This document shows positions 22,294 through 34,841 of a stretch of 64,000 nucleotides of DNA, in pieces. The position numbers and the translations under genes were made by a program. Within the stretch, counting starts at the first letter, position 1. Every line of letters starts with the position of its first letter. Below the pieces are notes generated by a model. It was given only the letters and a program-made list of their open reading frames with translations, did not search any database and was not told the DNA's origin. The stretch is from Neonectria sp. B-13 (Eukaryota; Ascomycota; Sordariomycetes; Hypocreales; Nectriaceae): assembly GCA_002682825.1 (NCBI GenBank), contig NOKP01000041.1, forward strand, positions 124,001-188,000, given 5' to 3'.

Positions 22294-23387
22294 ATGGCTT
22301 CCCTCCGACTTGGCGTGGTTCAAAACGATCCTTCCAAGATCCAGCTCGAACGGATTTCCCATGTATATTTCGAGCATCCAGATCTTGATGATTTCGGCAA
22401 ATTTGCCGTAGACTTCGGTCTAGTTGAGGCGTGGCGCTCCGACGACGTAGTCCTCTATCGCGGCTACAGCAAAGATCCGTACTGTTACGTCGCCCGCAAG
22501 GCTCCAGCGGGCACCACGGCGTTTGGCGGTGGGGCCTGGATTGCCCAGACGGTAGAGGACTTCGACAAGGCTGCAGCCATGGAGGGAGCCGAGGTCTCAG
22601 ATCTCGCTCCGTATCCCGGAGGCGGTCGCAGGGTAACGCTCAAGACGCCCTCGGGGTTCTCTTTCCACGTGTTGTTTGGGCAGGTTGAAAGACCGGCGTG
22701 CGAGTCCGCCCCGTCTGCAGTGGTTGACAACCTGGGGCCCTTCAACGGGAGCATCAGCAAGCGCAGACTCGGTAAGTTCGTCTTTCTTTGCCTGCATCGT
22801 GTGTTCGAGTATGTGGAACGGACTGACTCTTGTATTCAGGTAAGTTCCAGCGGTTTCACCCTGGGCCGGCAATGATCCATAAACTGGGCCACTACGGATT
22901 CATTGTCGCCAAGTGGGATGAGGAAATCAAGTGGTACACGAGCAATTTCAACTTTGTTCCATCTGATGTGCTCTCGCCACCCACGAATAAGGACATAGAC
23001 GTCATCGCCTTCATGCACCTAGACCTAGGAGAGCGATTCTCAGACCACCACAGTCTTTTTCTCAGCCGTGCGTCCCCCGGAGAGCATGATCGCCTGCATC
23101 ATACGTCTTATGAAGTGGAGGATTTCGATACTCAGCTCCTTGGACATGACTGGCTGGCAAGCAAGGGTCACAAGGCTGTATGGGGTGTGGGAAGGCATAT
23201 TCTAGGATCGCAGATTTTCGACTACTGGAGAGATCCCAGTGGGTTCATCATTGAACACTACACCGATGGAGATCTGGTCAATGTTCACACAGGCACGAAG
23301 CGGGGCATTGCTGGTCCGCTATCCGTCTGGGGACCCGAGATACCCGCTGAGATGACTGAGGATGGGGTAAAGGCCACAGCGGTATGA
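22294..23387 (+). CDS. Extradiol ring-cleavage dioxygenase (VOC/glyoxalase fold, type I)
   Basis: Predicted 341-residue Fe(II) or Mn(II) dioxygenase of the 2,3-dihydroxybiphenyl / catechol 2,3-dioxygenase family, opening the ring next to the hydroxyls (meta cleavage). Two exons, 22294-22771 and 22840-23387, flank a 68 nt intron (GTAAGT..CAG). Two vicinal-oxygen-chelate modules are seen: residues about 15-155 (ISHVYFEHPDLDD..) lacking metal ligands, and 170-310 with the catalytic facial triad His177 (KLGHYGFIV), His247 (LHHTSYEV) and Glu298 (GFIIEHYTDGD). The ATG at 22294 (MASLRLGVV) is preferred; the frame extends further upstream only without another ATG of merit. It is divergent from acetoacetyl-CoA synthetase. 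Type I extradiol enzymes are far better known in bacteria than in fungi, so the gene is worth a phylogenetic check. Confidence 0.87.
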
Positions 23388-23775
23388 GTTGCATGTAATG
23401 GTTAGATAAGCGGTTATTGCAAAGTTGTAACTTAAAATGTTAGCTTTACATCGACGACTGTCAAAAGCCGGAGAATGCCGTGGCTTGGCCACTAGAGTCC
23501 ATACTTCGGCCCTGCATGTTGTAAGCGCCAGTCCAAGATCGCATTAGCGGACCTGGGGGAAATATGGGGAAGCCCCAGGCTCGGTGCGAAGCAGCCTCGT
23601 GGGGTTTTTCGTTTCTAAGATATCCTCTCATCCCTTTTCCTTCACCAAGCCGCAGATCCACGCGTATCCCTTGGACGACCCAACGCAACTGCGCGACCGT
23701 TATAAAGAAACAGACCCGCCTCCCCGCTTCCGTCTTGTGGCCCCGTGAATACTTCAGAGAGACTGGCAGGGCGCA
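23388..23775. other. Intergenic, promoter of the next regulator
   Basis: This 388 bp stretch has no gene. It presumably holds the promoter and 5' leader of the Zn2Cys6 gene that starts at 23776. Confidence 0.5.
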
Positions 23776-25891
23776 ATGAGTCTCAATCATCCCACCCCAG
23801 CGGCTTGGGACGGTTTCTCCCGGGATGGCCGGGTTGCGCTTGAACAACCTTTGAGGACCCGTGTATGCGACCGATGCATCTTGTCCGTCCCCTCGAGCCT
23901 CATTGCATTGTATTAAGAGCGTTCGCTGACTTGCCCTAGGAAAAAAGTCAAGTGTATGTACCATCTTTTGTCTTCCCCGCCGTCACTTCCCTGATGGTAT
24001 GTAGGCGACATGAAGCGACCTACGTGTTCCCGCTGCCTAGAAAGCGAATGGGTCTGTCTTTACTCTTCATTGAAGAAGAAGCCAGGTCCAGGAAGGGGAG
24101 TTCGCAAACGTGCCCGCAGTGCTCAAGGGGACATCGCCTCGCCGTCCTCCGAATCCTCCGCACAATCAGGAGAAGTAGTGGCTCCATTACTTTCGCAAGG
24201 CGAGCAAGTCTCGTTTCCGGGTTCGGATTTCGCATTCCTTGATGCCATTTCTATCCTCAATCCGGTTCCCGAAGAAGCATTAGGCGACTTCTTACCAGCC
24301 GCGGCCTGGCCAACTCCATCATTGGACCAGCTGTGCGCTTTGGAGCCTTGGCCTTGCTTGACCTTTGACCAAGAACGCGAACTGTAAGTTTCCTCCTCCT
24401 GGGTATGCCCTTGTCTGACGGGTTGTACCACCACATCCAGGCTAGAAAGTTTCTTCGAGCAAATCCATTCATCCATACCGCTCTTCCGCAGAGACGAATT
24501 CATCCGGCAATTCGAGTTTGGCACTGTGAACAGGGAGTTGCTTATCACAGTCCTTGCCCTAACGGCTAAGATACTAGGTCGGCCCAGTTACTGGACTGAG
24601 CAAGGTCTCAATGACTGTTTGAGTCACCTCCAAGCGAGAACCGTCCTAGACTCCGAAACGTCTGCAAAGCAAGCATCACTCGATGACTTCCGACAGGCTT
24701 GCTTGCTCGCCTTTTATGAGTTCCATCAACATCCGGGGGAGAAAGCATGGTTGCAAATTGGCCAACTCACGCGCAAAGCTTACCGCTACGGGCTTCATCA
24801 ACTTGACAACGACAATCAGTCCGCAATGCTCGCCTGCGGTCCCCTTGTCGGCGATGATGTTGATAAGTGGAGACATGTCTGGTGGTGCATCTTCTGCCTC
24901 GACTCATACTCGAACATCACGGCAGCAAGTCCTTTCATCGTGCATGTCGAAAGCATCAGGACATCTCTTCTCACTGATCCAGGCGAGGAAGGGAGACTCA
25001 AGACTCAGATATTCCTGCCTGACGAAACAGATACGCTCTGGCAGATCGTCGAGGAGATCACCTCGCACGGCAAGCATCTCAACTTCAATCTCCACATCGT
25101 GACAACCCTAATTCTCAGGGAGGCTGCCACACTCTACCAACTATGTTGGCAGAATCCATTGGAACGTTTGCATCGGCGTCTGGGAGCCCTCGAAAATCAC
25201 CTCACGGCGGTGCGGCTGGCGCTACCACCGCGATATATGAACGTAGCGCGCGACGTTTTGCACGACGAACCCTGCTCTGCCTACCACGCTCGCCTAATCT
25301 GTCTCCTTCATCTGCACGTCTCTCGTCTTCTGGTCTGTCTGCCTTTCCACCCGCAGAAATCGGAGGAACAACGATTGTGTCTGTGGCATAAGACCCTAGA
25401 GTACTGCCAGGACATAGTCGACGTCGTCAAGCAATGGGATAGTCAACACTCACCCAGCGTCGACCCAGCTGTGTGTTTCATTATCTACTCGGCGCTAGTT
25501 ATCCTCCACCTCCACTACACCACCTTAGCAAGCTCGAAGCCAGAGCGACAAGCCACGCTCGGAACGCAAAAGAATATCCTTCGACTCTTTTTGGAACAGT
25601 TCGCATTCTTCTGGAACCTACCGAGATTTCTGATCAGTAAGTAATCCACAACTTTGGCTTGTCGTCATTAGACCTAATTAGAGAAACATAGAGTCCTTTG
25701 ACATGTTTTCCCAGATTTCCCATGATGCTGTCACGCTAAAGGACGTGGAAAACTTGTTGAGGCACTTTCAAGCCCCCTTGCATCACGAATGGCTTAGGTT
25801 TCTCGACCCCGAGCATGAGGCTTTAGGCTCCTCTGCTGTTCAGGAGACCGAACAAACTTGGATGACTCAAAGCCAGAGACACAATAATTAA
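23776..25891 (+). CDS. Zn(II)2Cys6 transcription factor with fungal_trans domain
   Basis: Predicted 631-residue nuclear regulator. Five exons join in frame: 23776-23882, 23940-23953 (14 nt micro-exon), 24005-24383, 24441-25636 and 25692-25891. The zinc cluster is assembled across three exons: Cys31 and Cys34 (RVCDRC) in exon 1, the KKVK linker in the micro-exon, and Cys41 (split codon), 48, 51 and 58 in exon 3 (CDMKRPTCSRCLESEWVC). Correct ligand spacing only after removing both introns is strong support for the model. A basic Lys/Gly-rich linker follows, then a fungal_trans region (LLESFFEQIHSSIPLFRRDEF, LARTVL.., LACGPLVGDD.., WRHVWWCIFCLDSY). It lies immediately downstream of the extradiol dioxygenase on the same strand, 388 bp away. 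Confidence 0.86.
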
Positions 25892-26984
25892 CACGCCGTG
25901 AGCGCCTGGATTGACGCATCGTTCATGGTCCCCCTGCATTACCAACTGTTCTCTACAAGTTCCACACGCCGTGAATCGTAAAGGTGATTTTCAGTCGAAA
26001 GACACTTCAAGATTATTCGTTCCTCTTACAGCCCCGGCCAAGGGCTATAGCGGTGGCGCCCCATCCGGTACGGCCCTTGCGGTCGTGTAATCCAAGTTGC
26101 ATCTCAAACCAGCTGAACAGGCAATGAGCCCCCGTCTCCTAAGCCGACCGATATGTGCATTAGTCCTCTCCGGCCACGGTAGTATCTCTGCGAGTCTCGC
26201 GTCGTCTCGGTGGAGCGGCGATATCACGGTATGCGGACCCGTGCCGGCTCCGCCTCTTAGACTTCCCTCTAGTCATGCTATAGCGCCACGGTCCACCGGT
26301 CATTTCGGGTACAACCCCAGGACCGGCTTCCCCGAAATGCGGTCGAGTATGTCTTGCAGACTGGAGACGCGAGTGGCTACTATGCCGGCCTGACCGCCTG
26401 CATTCTATGGAACTAGCTTCTGTCATGTATTACTCGTTCGCGGTGCGCTATGTCACTATGGATGTTTGATTGATGGCGGGCTTCGATACTCGTTTGTGGT
26501 GGTTGCGTGGTTCAAGCATGTCGTGAAAAGTTTTCACGGCAGCCGACATAACCTCGCAGCCACGACGTAGCCACGACGCAACGGGCGCCGCACTGCATCT
26601 AGCTTACTTGACACCGGATAGCACGTGAAGGTCACTAGCCTTTAGCTTCATGAGCGAAGCTAGCCACTGGGCTATTCCTGTTTCAGCGTATCTTCTGTAT
26701 AGTCAACGGAAGTTCCCAGCTCAACCTCCGTCGTTGATTTCCGGGCTGACACGGTCTAACTTGCCGCCTGAGGTCTCAATATCTGGCTATTTATTCATAG
26801 CAGTCGTTGTCTCAAGTTAATCGACCGTCACAGCTGGGCTTTGAATCCTTTCTTCCGCTTTTATCCTGCCGTAATCGCTACCCGATCAATCCTGGAGGCC
26901 CCTCCACTACCTGTCTTCCGTGTCCTCAATTGGGAAGTTTCGCCGCTTTACTGACAGCTGGTTGCTAGATCCAGATTACACAAC
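25892..26984. other. Intergenic, 1.1 kb
   Basis: No gene recognised. GC content is normal, with small frames on both strands at about 26045-26426 that show no domain. It presumably contains the promoter of the third regulator. Confidence 0.45.
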
Positions 26985-29383
26985 ATGGGGCAAAAGCGGG
27001 CCTGCGATGCCTGCTATAAAAGAAAGGTACCTCTCCTACCCTGGACCAAGCATCCAATTGGCCCCCCACCTTCTCTTTCCCTGGAGGCGGAACGTTGGCA
27101 CCGATACTATGATCAAAGCCATTAGCTCATTACATGGTGGGAACAGATTCATTGTGATACTCCTACAACAAACGCGCAATGCAACTGGTGCGACCATCAC
27201 AGCGTAACATGCACCTTCAATCGGGTAAGAGGGAAGAGGAAGCTCAAGAACGCCAAGTAAGTCAGACCTCTAGCACGTGAGACTCTCTTAGTGTAAACAC
27301 AGCCTTATTCTCTCTAACACGCCTTTCTCCGTTTCGCCCTAGGCCAAGCCTCGGGTCAGAGAAGAAGTTGGTTGAGCGCCTTGAGCGCATCGAGAACGCC
27401 TTGGCAAGGGCCATCGACCTCAGAAACAGCATAGACCCCTCCTCGCCTTCTGCTCCTGGCTCCAAAATGACATCCCCATCGATGACAGCCCAGGAACCGG
27501 ATGAATGGTTCGCGAACCTTGGGGAACAGTTTGCCGCTTACGAATCAAACCATCTTTTATATATTCCATCCCCTAGCGCGCTGAGCACCAGCAATACCTC
27601 AAATGGACAGGTTTACCTTGCAGGATGTCCCCTGGGTCACATCACCTGTCACAATGGGATGCCGCTGTTCTCCGAGGAAGGCCAGGCGTGGATTTTCTCC
27701 CGAACTGGCGAGGCAACAACATTTCATAAACTGAAAGCCTTCAACAAGCGCCAGCAAGTCCAACCACCCACCTTGTCACTCTCAAACCTCCATGGTTCTC
27801 TCGAGCAGCTTTATGAGTTACCAGACAGGAGCATCGTTGAACAGGGGATATATTGGTTCCAAAATTCTGCTTTCAGACTGGTGTTTCCTGCAATTGACAC
27901 TGTTCTCTTCCAGGACATCGTCGGGATGGCCTATGAGCCTTGGGAGGGACCGCTGTCGCTAGAACGCATTAGCGCTAAAGGCTGTGTGTTGGCCTTTCTC
28001 GCCATCATGTGCGTTTTCAATGGGGATTCGACATGGCGCCCCATTGTGGATAGCGATGCATGTGCTATCAAAGCGCACTATTTACTATCCGATATGGTCG
28101 AGGACGCCAGTATAGTGACCCTCCAAACCGTCTTCATGCTGGTAAGTGTCGGATCCCCGTCAAGAACAGGCCGACAAGCTGATAGCTCATTCTGCGATAA
28201 CAGCATATGCATCAAATATTTTCCGGCCGCTTACACTCTGCCGCTATGCTACATGCGGTTGCCTGCCGCATCGTCTTCATGCTTGGTGGACATACGCAGA
28301 CGAATATCAAGCCCTGCGGAGCAGAAGTCACTCGCAAGGAGCGAGAGATCCGTCACCTCCGCATGATCTTCTGGCTCTGTTACATATTCGATCAGGACAT
28401 CGCGTTACGGACTGGCCAACCCCCTATCATGTGCCAAGAACACTGTGACCTCACGCTGCCGGACGGATACCTGGAAAAGTGCTTTTGTCTTCCAGCCTTG
28501 AGCAACGGCATATTGTCCCCTTCATTTGCGGACGAGAGCCTGTTTCCATATCTTCCTGGAGACTTACGTCTTGGTCAATTGAAGGGAAAGGCTTTTCGAC
28601 TACTCTACTCGGTTCAGGCCCTCAGGAAGTCTGACGCTGAACTACTCCGTGATATCCGTGAGCTGGACAACGAGATTGAGACCTGGCGGTTATCTATTCC
28701 ACTCAAATTTCGCCCTGCGCTCTCAATTTCCCAATATCCCCATTTATTACCAGAAACGAAGTTACCACAGAGCATGCAACACATCGCTTTGCGGCTGGAG
28801 TACCATCATCTCATGGCCACCATTCACCGAGCAAGTGGCAGGTGCTACCCTGTTAGTCCAGACGCGAGCTTTCATCAAGGAGAAAGAAGCGGCGCTATTG
28901 ACTCAAGCCTAGCACTGGCCTTGGAGGCGAGTCGATCGACTCTGTATTATCTTCAAGCAGCGATTGATGGACTTGCGGGTGAAGCCTTTTGGTAAGTTAA
29001 ACGCACCTCTCCTCCTGTTCCCTCTTCCGACCTTCATTTCTCTTCTTTGAACCGAACAGGACAAGACAGTTAAACCCAACGAATGGTGGACGAGAACCTT
29101 CTAACAGTGAATCCCTAGGATTATTGTCTTCTATCCTACAGCCGCAATAATGACTTTGTTCTTCAACGTTCTACTGAACCCGCTTGATATGCAATCAAAA
29201 CTCGATCTGGGGCTTCTTAGCTCCGCAGCGGATCTCATTAGAAGCATGCCGATACGGAGGCTAACACAATACGAAATTGAACACCTCAAGATGGTGGATG
29301 ATTTTATAGCAGAGTTGATACGGCTGGGTAATTGCGCGGTTTCCAAAGCAAAAGGGGAAGAAGAACGAGAGGGTGAGACGTGA
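26985..29383 (+). CDS. Zn(II)2Cys6 transcription factor with fungal_trans domain
   Basis: Predicted 661-residue nuclear regulator. Exons: 26985-27026, 27147-27257, about 27362-28141, 28204-28991 and 29119-29383. The zinc cluster starts seven residues from the N-terminus: Cys7, 10, 17, 26, 29 and 36 (ACDACYKRKIHC..CNWCDHHSVTC), interrupted by an intron after YKRK. The linker helix LVERLERIENALARAI follows. The fungal_trans core includes FPAIDTVLF, VFMLHMHQIFSGRLHSAAML, HLRMIFWLCYIFDQDIALRTGQPP, then the C-terminal IIVFYPTAAIMTLFFNVLLNP. The acceptor of intron 2 is uncertain: position 27361 keeps the frame, while the stronger-looking CTAG at 27342 does not. It is the third such regulator within 18 kb; with the FAD hydroxylase downstream it may control that gene. 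Confidence 0.84.
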
Positions 29384-30664
29384 GTACCGCGTGAACATGA
29401 ATTGGGACATGAAATTAGGATATAAAATTGGGATATGAAAGAATCAGCGTGTAGATTAGGCCTTTCCTTCTCTGACTTGTGGAAGACTTGCTTATAGTGT
29501 AATGCTATGTTTTTCTTTAGGGTTTTGGGAATCTTAGGTATTGTAGATGGATATCACGGATCGCAAGATGCACGACTGAGAAAGGCTAGAACCACTGGGT
29601 TTTCGACCTAAGTCATCCACCCAACTTTTCGCTGCACCCCCGTGACTTTCAAATATAACTAACCACAATAAAAGCCCCGGTGGTAAAGGAGTTAACTGTC
29701 AAAGTCGCCTCGCGAGAGGTAGTTGATTGTTTTATAAGTAAGCGGCTAATATAAGTGAGCGACGCACTTTGGAATTTCTTTAGCAGAACATGGATGCAAA
29801 AGTATGGAAAGATTGTCAAGGAGCCTCAATAATTTTTAGACACCTTTCCCCGTCATGCCCAGCTAAGAGTAACTCAAGTGCATCATTCGCTTACAAAACA
29901 TGTTGCTGATGCACTGAACAATTCAAGCTTTCAAGTTTAAGCTAAGTCAATTTCACTTCCTATATACTTGGAACAGCATTCAAGTGATTAGAGTATTTAG
30001 GTCTTCCCCTATATACTATTTATTTAGAAGAAAAATAGCTCTTATATATGGTAGCTGGTAGAGTTAATTGGTGAGCAAGGTGGGTCCCCTGGGGTGCTCT
30101 GGAGGCTGAAGAATCATCGCGACACAACGCTAGCAACGCGGCCACCTAAGCCGTCCTCCCGGTCCAGAGCTGACGATTCCGCCTATCAAGTCGGGCCTTC
30201 GCATGAACTCGAAAAGCACTGGGAGGGTGGATTCCCCTGGAGCTTTAACGAGGAGAACAGACACCGGGCTACCAGAACTTAGCCTACTCAAGGATTCTCG
30301 ACTGGGACCAGAATTGTTGAGTAGAAAACAAGACGCTAATGACAAAGACAAGGCTGGTCGTGGAATAATTTTTGATGGGGTAACTTAGGTGTAACTTTTT
30401 AGTTCCTCCGACGACCGGAAATGCTTTGCATCGCGCACTAAGAAGTTCTTCCGTGGAATATATTCCTTGCAGCATGCCTCCGCAGTTTAACCCCGGACTT
30501 TCTTGGCTTGGATGTTACCCGGAAAGGGCCATGGGTCGAAGCATCATACGATGGGCCGTCAAGCACCTTTGGCGATGAGTGTTTTTGCGGAGTTAAAACA
30601 ACAACGAGGGAACAGCTCCGTCGTTTTTGCTCGGTACGCACGAGATTAGTTACCAAGTGCAGAC
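29384..30664. other. Intergenic, 1.3 kb, partly AT-rich
   Basis: AT content rises around 29600-30080. No gene was recognised. The final 260 bp before the hydroxylase contain several CTCCG half-sites (near 30404, 30478, 30586 reversed, and 30617), in line with the other promoters of the cluster. Confidence 0.45.
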
Positions 30665-33079
30665 ATGGAGACGACAGACGTAATCATCGTCGGTGCTGGC
30701 CCAAGCGGCCTTGCCCTTGCGCTCGCGCTCTCCTGCTACAAAGTCAGAGTCGGTCACTCCCATTACTCTATTCTATGCTATTCTGTAATCCACACAGTCA
30801 TGTACTGACAATATTTACACCCTCACCAGTCTGTTGTTCTCGAGAAGAACCGCGACATATGTCAGGACCCTCGCGCAATTGCCCTTGCTGGCGACAGCCA
30901 CCGCATTATGGAGCTGCTCGGGATCAGCTCGAGCAAGTTGTCTGAGTTTGGACAAAGTGAGTCGAGTACTGCATGCCTATCTCCATTGTCCAAACTGCTA
31001 AGATGACATGCCTTACTTCGCTTCAGCCCTGAAGGCGATTCACTTCCATCGGGATTCGTTCAACAACAAACCCTTCCTCAGCGTGGACAGTCACTCCGAC
31101 TACCACGATCAAAGCCTGCCAGGTGCCACATTGATCCTGCAGCCACGCTTAGGTAGGTGAACACCATTGAAAAACAGCTACAGTGTCCGATACCCTCGTT
31201 ATTAAACCAATCATTCAATAGAGGAAGAACTGCGGGGCCTCCTCCAGTCTTCGGAGTATGCCCAGCTCAGAACCGAGTGCACCGTGACATCGTGTCGCGA
31301 GGGCGTGGATTCTATAGAGGTATCCTACACTTCCAGTGACGGAGCTTCAACCGACTTGAGAGGGAGATTTCTCGTTGGTGCTGATGGTAAGCGAGGAATC
31401 GTACGCAAAGCATTCCTTGAGCCACGGGGGGTCGAACAGGCAGAAGGAAAGTAAGTACACGTCCAACATCTGCGCCACATCCATCGGATCTTACAGCAAG
31501 CCAGGATCCACTACGCCGCGAAATGGGTCGCAGCAAACCTGTGCATCACCATGCCCACCCCTGAATCCCATCCATACTTCCCGCTGTGGAAACTGGGATA
31601 CAAACCCGAGGAAGTTTGGGACATATTCTGGCCGGAAGGTTTCCAGTACGTTCCTTGAATTTGCCGTGATATGACGGTTGCGATCATTTCGAGTATTTCA
31701 CGGCTAAATCCTATATCAGCTTCTGTAACGACCCAGTGATGCCCGTTGCAACAGGCAGGTTCGGTCCTGCTGACGAAAAATTCTGGAGGTCTGGAGAATC
31801 CATCCATCCCCTATTCCCCCTTGGATATGGGTGAGACTAACGCGGCCCAGGTTCGAATATGAACTAACTTCAGAAACCCCTTTGGAGGAAGCGGAACGAG
31901 ATGTGTTGAAGCAGCTGGAGGCGAAGATGGCACCCCACCTGACGATCCCCGCAGCTCGACTTAGGTATGTTTTGAAATGGGCTACACCTGAAATCCGGGC
32001 TAGGACCTGTGTTAACAGACATTAAGACGTCAGGGAATAAACCCAGAAGGTCCCATCCGATTCCCATGGGATTGCGTTAAGGTGTTGCGATGTGCTCCCG
32101 CATAGTAAGAACTGATATTATGCTCCCTCTCCCCCTATCCTTATGCTGAAGCGAGCCTGAGGTCTAATAGAGCGTGTTGAATTATAGCTTCAGCCATAGG
32201 GTAGTCAACCAATGGTCTCACAATCGGACGATCTTGATAGGGGACGCCGCGCACGTTTTCCCCCCTTTTGGGGCCCAAGGAATCGCCAACGGCGTCCGGG
32301 ATTCCCTCGCGCTTTCGTGGCGACTTGCGCTGCTGTGCGATGAGAGTTTGTGCACCAGATTATCGCTACAATCCCACAAGCTGCTCGATGACTGGGCGCT
32401 CGAACGGCGAAAGGGAGTCGACGATGCCATCACCATGACGATGCGAAACGGCGCCTTGCTCTCCAATAAGTCGGGGCTTGTCGCAGCAGTTTTGGGTGTT
32501 TTGGGAAGCATCTTAAAATACCTGCCTCGAGTACGAGACGGCATCGCTCGGAGAGTCTTGATGGATAATGACGGGTACGCTGGCCTTGACCGCGGCTTCT
32601 TTCTGACAGGCCAGCACGGCGCCGGCAAGACTGCCCAGATGTGGGTCAAGACGGCCGACGGCCCGGTCCTGCTCTCAGACCACATCTTCTGGAAGTCAGC
32701 CTCTATCCTCACCGTCCTAGTTCTCGGCTCGGTTACAGCACAGGAGGCATCGGAATTAAAACAGGCCATTGACGCCGGAGACCTCCCTCCGCACGTCGTA
32801 GCCGATAACGTTGCTATTTTGCGCGGTGACGAATCACCCTGCAACTCAGTGACGGCTCCGTGGATCTCTGAATTGTTCCCTTGCAAGTATGATGACCTGG
32901 AGAAGATGGGCATCTCGTTGCTTAGAGGCTACGATCCGGCGGCCTTCCGACGACGATTCCTTCCCTCGACGCGCTACGTACTGGTGCGCCCCGATTTTAT
33001 CGTTTTCTCGCAAGCGAAGACAATTGAAGAGCTGGCAGGACAATTATGGCAGGCAAAGGAGCTCTTGGCACGGCAATAG
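30665..33079 (+). CDS. FAD-dependent aromatic hydroxylase (MhpA/PHBH-type monooxygenase)
   Basis: Predicted 624-residue flavoprotein monooxygenase. Nine exons fit: 30665-30748, 30830-30956, 31027-31152, 31222-31450, 31505-31645, 31720-31788, 31851-31964, 32027-32104 and 32173-33079; their summed length is a multiple of three. Motifs are GAGPSG (10-15), VGADGKRG (about 164-171) and ILIGDAAHVFPPFGAQG (from about 343). Family phrases such as WVAANLCITMPTPESHP, FHFCNDPVMPV and CHNRTI-like SHNRTILIGDAAH support the FAD_binding_3 group that hydroxylates phenylpropionates and related phenols. Some acceptors (AAG or GAG at introns 4, 7 and 8) are chosen because only they keep the frame, so details may shift by a few residues. 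With the extradiol dioxygenase it would form the classical hydroxylation plus meta-cleavage pair. Confidence 0.82.
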
Positions 33080-34700
33080 ATGGGTTCCCCGCTGTATCTA
33101 GTCGCCATTGTTCTTCCACGCCATCGCAGCTGTTGCGCAGTTGGTTGTCAATAGTCGCGTGCAAAGGTGGATGGACCTTGAATGTTTTTAGTAAGCAGGG
33201 TTTTCTGATATAGCAGATTGTATGTAACACTGTTCGTTTGGGCATGGCATATTGACCCTATTGTACCCTCGGGGGACATTATTTACTTTTAGTAGTATAA
33301 GAAATATGTCACGGCCCAGGTTGAGACCAGGCGGTCACGACCGGCAGAACCATAACGTACCCACTTTTTCATGATACCCATACTCCCGAACTCACCCCGA
33401 CTATGTAAGCCAGACCATACAGCTTACTCCATTATAATGAACTATAACAATGGACTTACTATCAGCTAGTAAGCCCATGCAATTACCATAGTATATAACC
33501 ACATTCATTTAGTACATTAGACAAGAGCCTTAAGCTCCTTAGCTATTAATACTCCTACTTAGTTATATAATAACTTACTATTGCATATTACTATTATAAC
33601 CTATATTGCTTACTATAATGTCCTAATCTACTTAATTATTAAACTATATGCTTTAGACCTACCTTAGACCTTTTAGGTTAAGCCTAACTGTTATACTAAA
33701 GTGCAATATAAACTGACTTAAGCTCTATCTAGTGATCTAGAGCATATTTTAAGTTCTTATAACTCTTACTGCTTTATTTCTAACCTCTAAATAGTATATT
33801 AAGTATTATTATAAGGCTTATACAGTTAATTCCTATATTTCTAGTCTTAAACCTCTTTAAAATATAAAGAGTATATAAGATATCCTTTATAAAGATAGAA
33901 GTATATAGACTAAATTCAGTATTATTTATACTTTATAATACCTTCTCTTTATCTTTAAAAATATTAAAATATAATATAAGGCTAAAGATCTTTTTCTTAA
34001 ATACCTTTAAGTCTTTTAGTATATTTTTAATAACTATTAACTAGATAAAATATCTAGTATTTTACTCCTATTTACTATTAGTAATAATTTCTAACCCTTC
34101 TTCCTTTACTTTATTAATAAATTCTAAGATTCAATCAAATTATAGCTTATTAGCTTAAAGCCTATATAAAGTTCCTATTATTAATAGATTATTACTTATA
34201 CTCAATTTAATAAGTACTCCCTTAAGAGCTTTAATAAACTTATTAATAATCTTAATATAAATAAAGACTCTTAAGCTAGTAATATACCTCTAGCTAAAGT
34301 TAACTAGAATAGAATTCATTAAAGCTCTAATAGCCTTTTCAATATTAGTATTATTAATAACAATAAATAAGCTTTTACCTCTAAGCTCAATTATAATATT
34401 CTTAAGGTTTAACTTAACTATAGCCTTCTTAATAGTATAATCAATAGTTATAAATCCAGTAAATAAAACTTTCCTAATGTCTATATAGTATATAATAGCC
34501 TTACTATAAGAGCATTTAAAGCTACTAAGGATATTAAAGATATCTTTAGAAAGGCTAATTTCCTAGCAATACTTAGCAATCAAGAGAGGACTGAGTAATA
34601 CTTTTTCAAATGTCTTAAGGATAAGCGTATTCCCTGTAATAAGGGCAGGGCTAAGCTTCTATATAATCATAAGAATGAGCGCATTCTATAGCATAATTGT
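33080..34700. repeat. AT-rich, RIP-like repeat tract
   Basis: From about 33290 the sequence becomes AT-rich and TpA-rich. Positions about 33525-33700 resemble 48548-48720, so this is a member of a dispersed family. On the minus strand near 34000-34380 a frame remains readable with only TAG/TAA interruptions (phrases IEKAIRALMNSILVNFS and INKFIKALKG), which suggests a RIP-inactivated transposon gene. The family cannot be named. Confidence 0.55.
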
Positions 34701-34841
34701 GCTACAAATGCCAAAGGGCTGATGGAAGATAAGGTTAATAAAGTCAGGAGTGTTAAGAGAGGTATCTCCTTAGGTATCATTAGCCCTGCCTGCAAAGTAT
34801 CACAGTTGCCTGATTGCGGAGTAGGTTATATCTTTCCGATA

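Noticed and set aside
32218..32913. 231-codon minus-strand frame opposite the FAD hydroxylase
   Set aside because: The plus strand has the GDAAH motif and family sequence across the whole interval; the minus frame has no domain.
158..33079. Secondary-metabolite (PKS/NRPS) cluster
   Set aside because: No ketosynthase, adenylation-carrier or terpene cyclase core gene was found; the enzymes are catabolic types.
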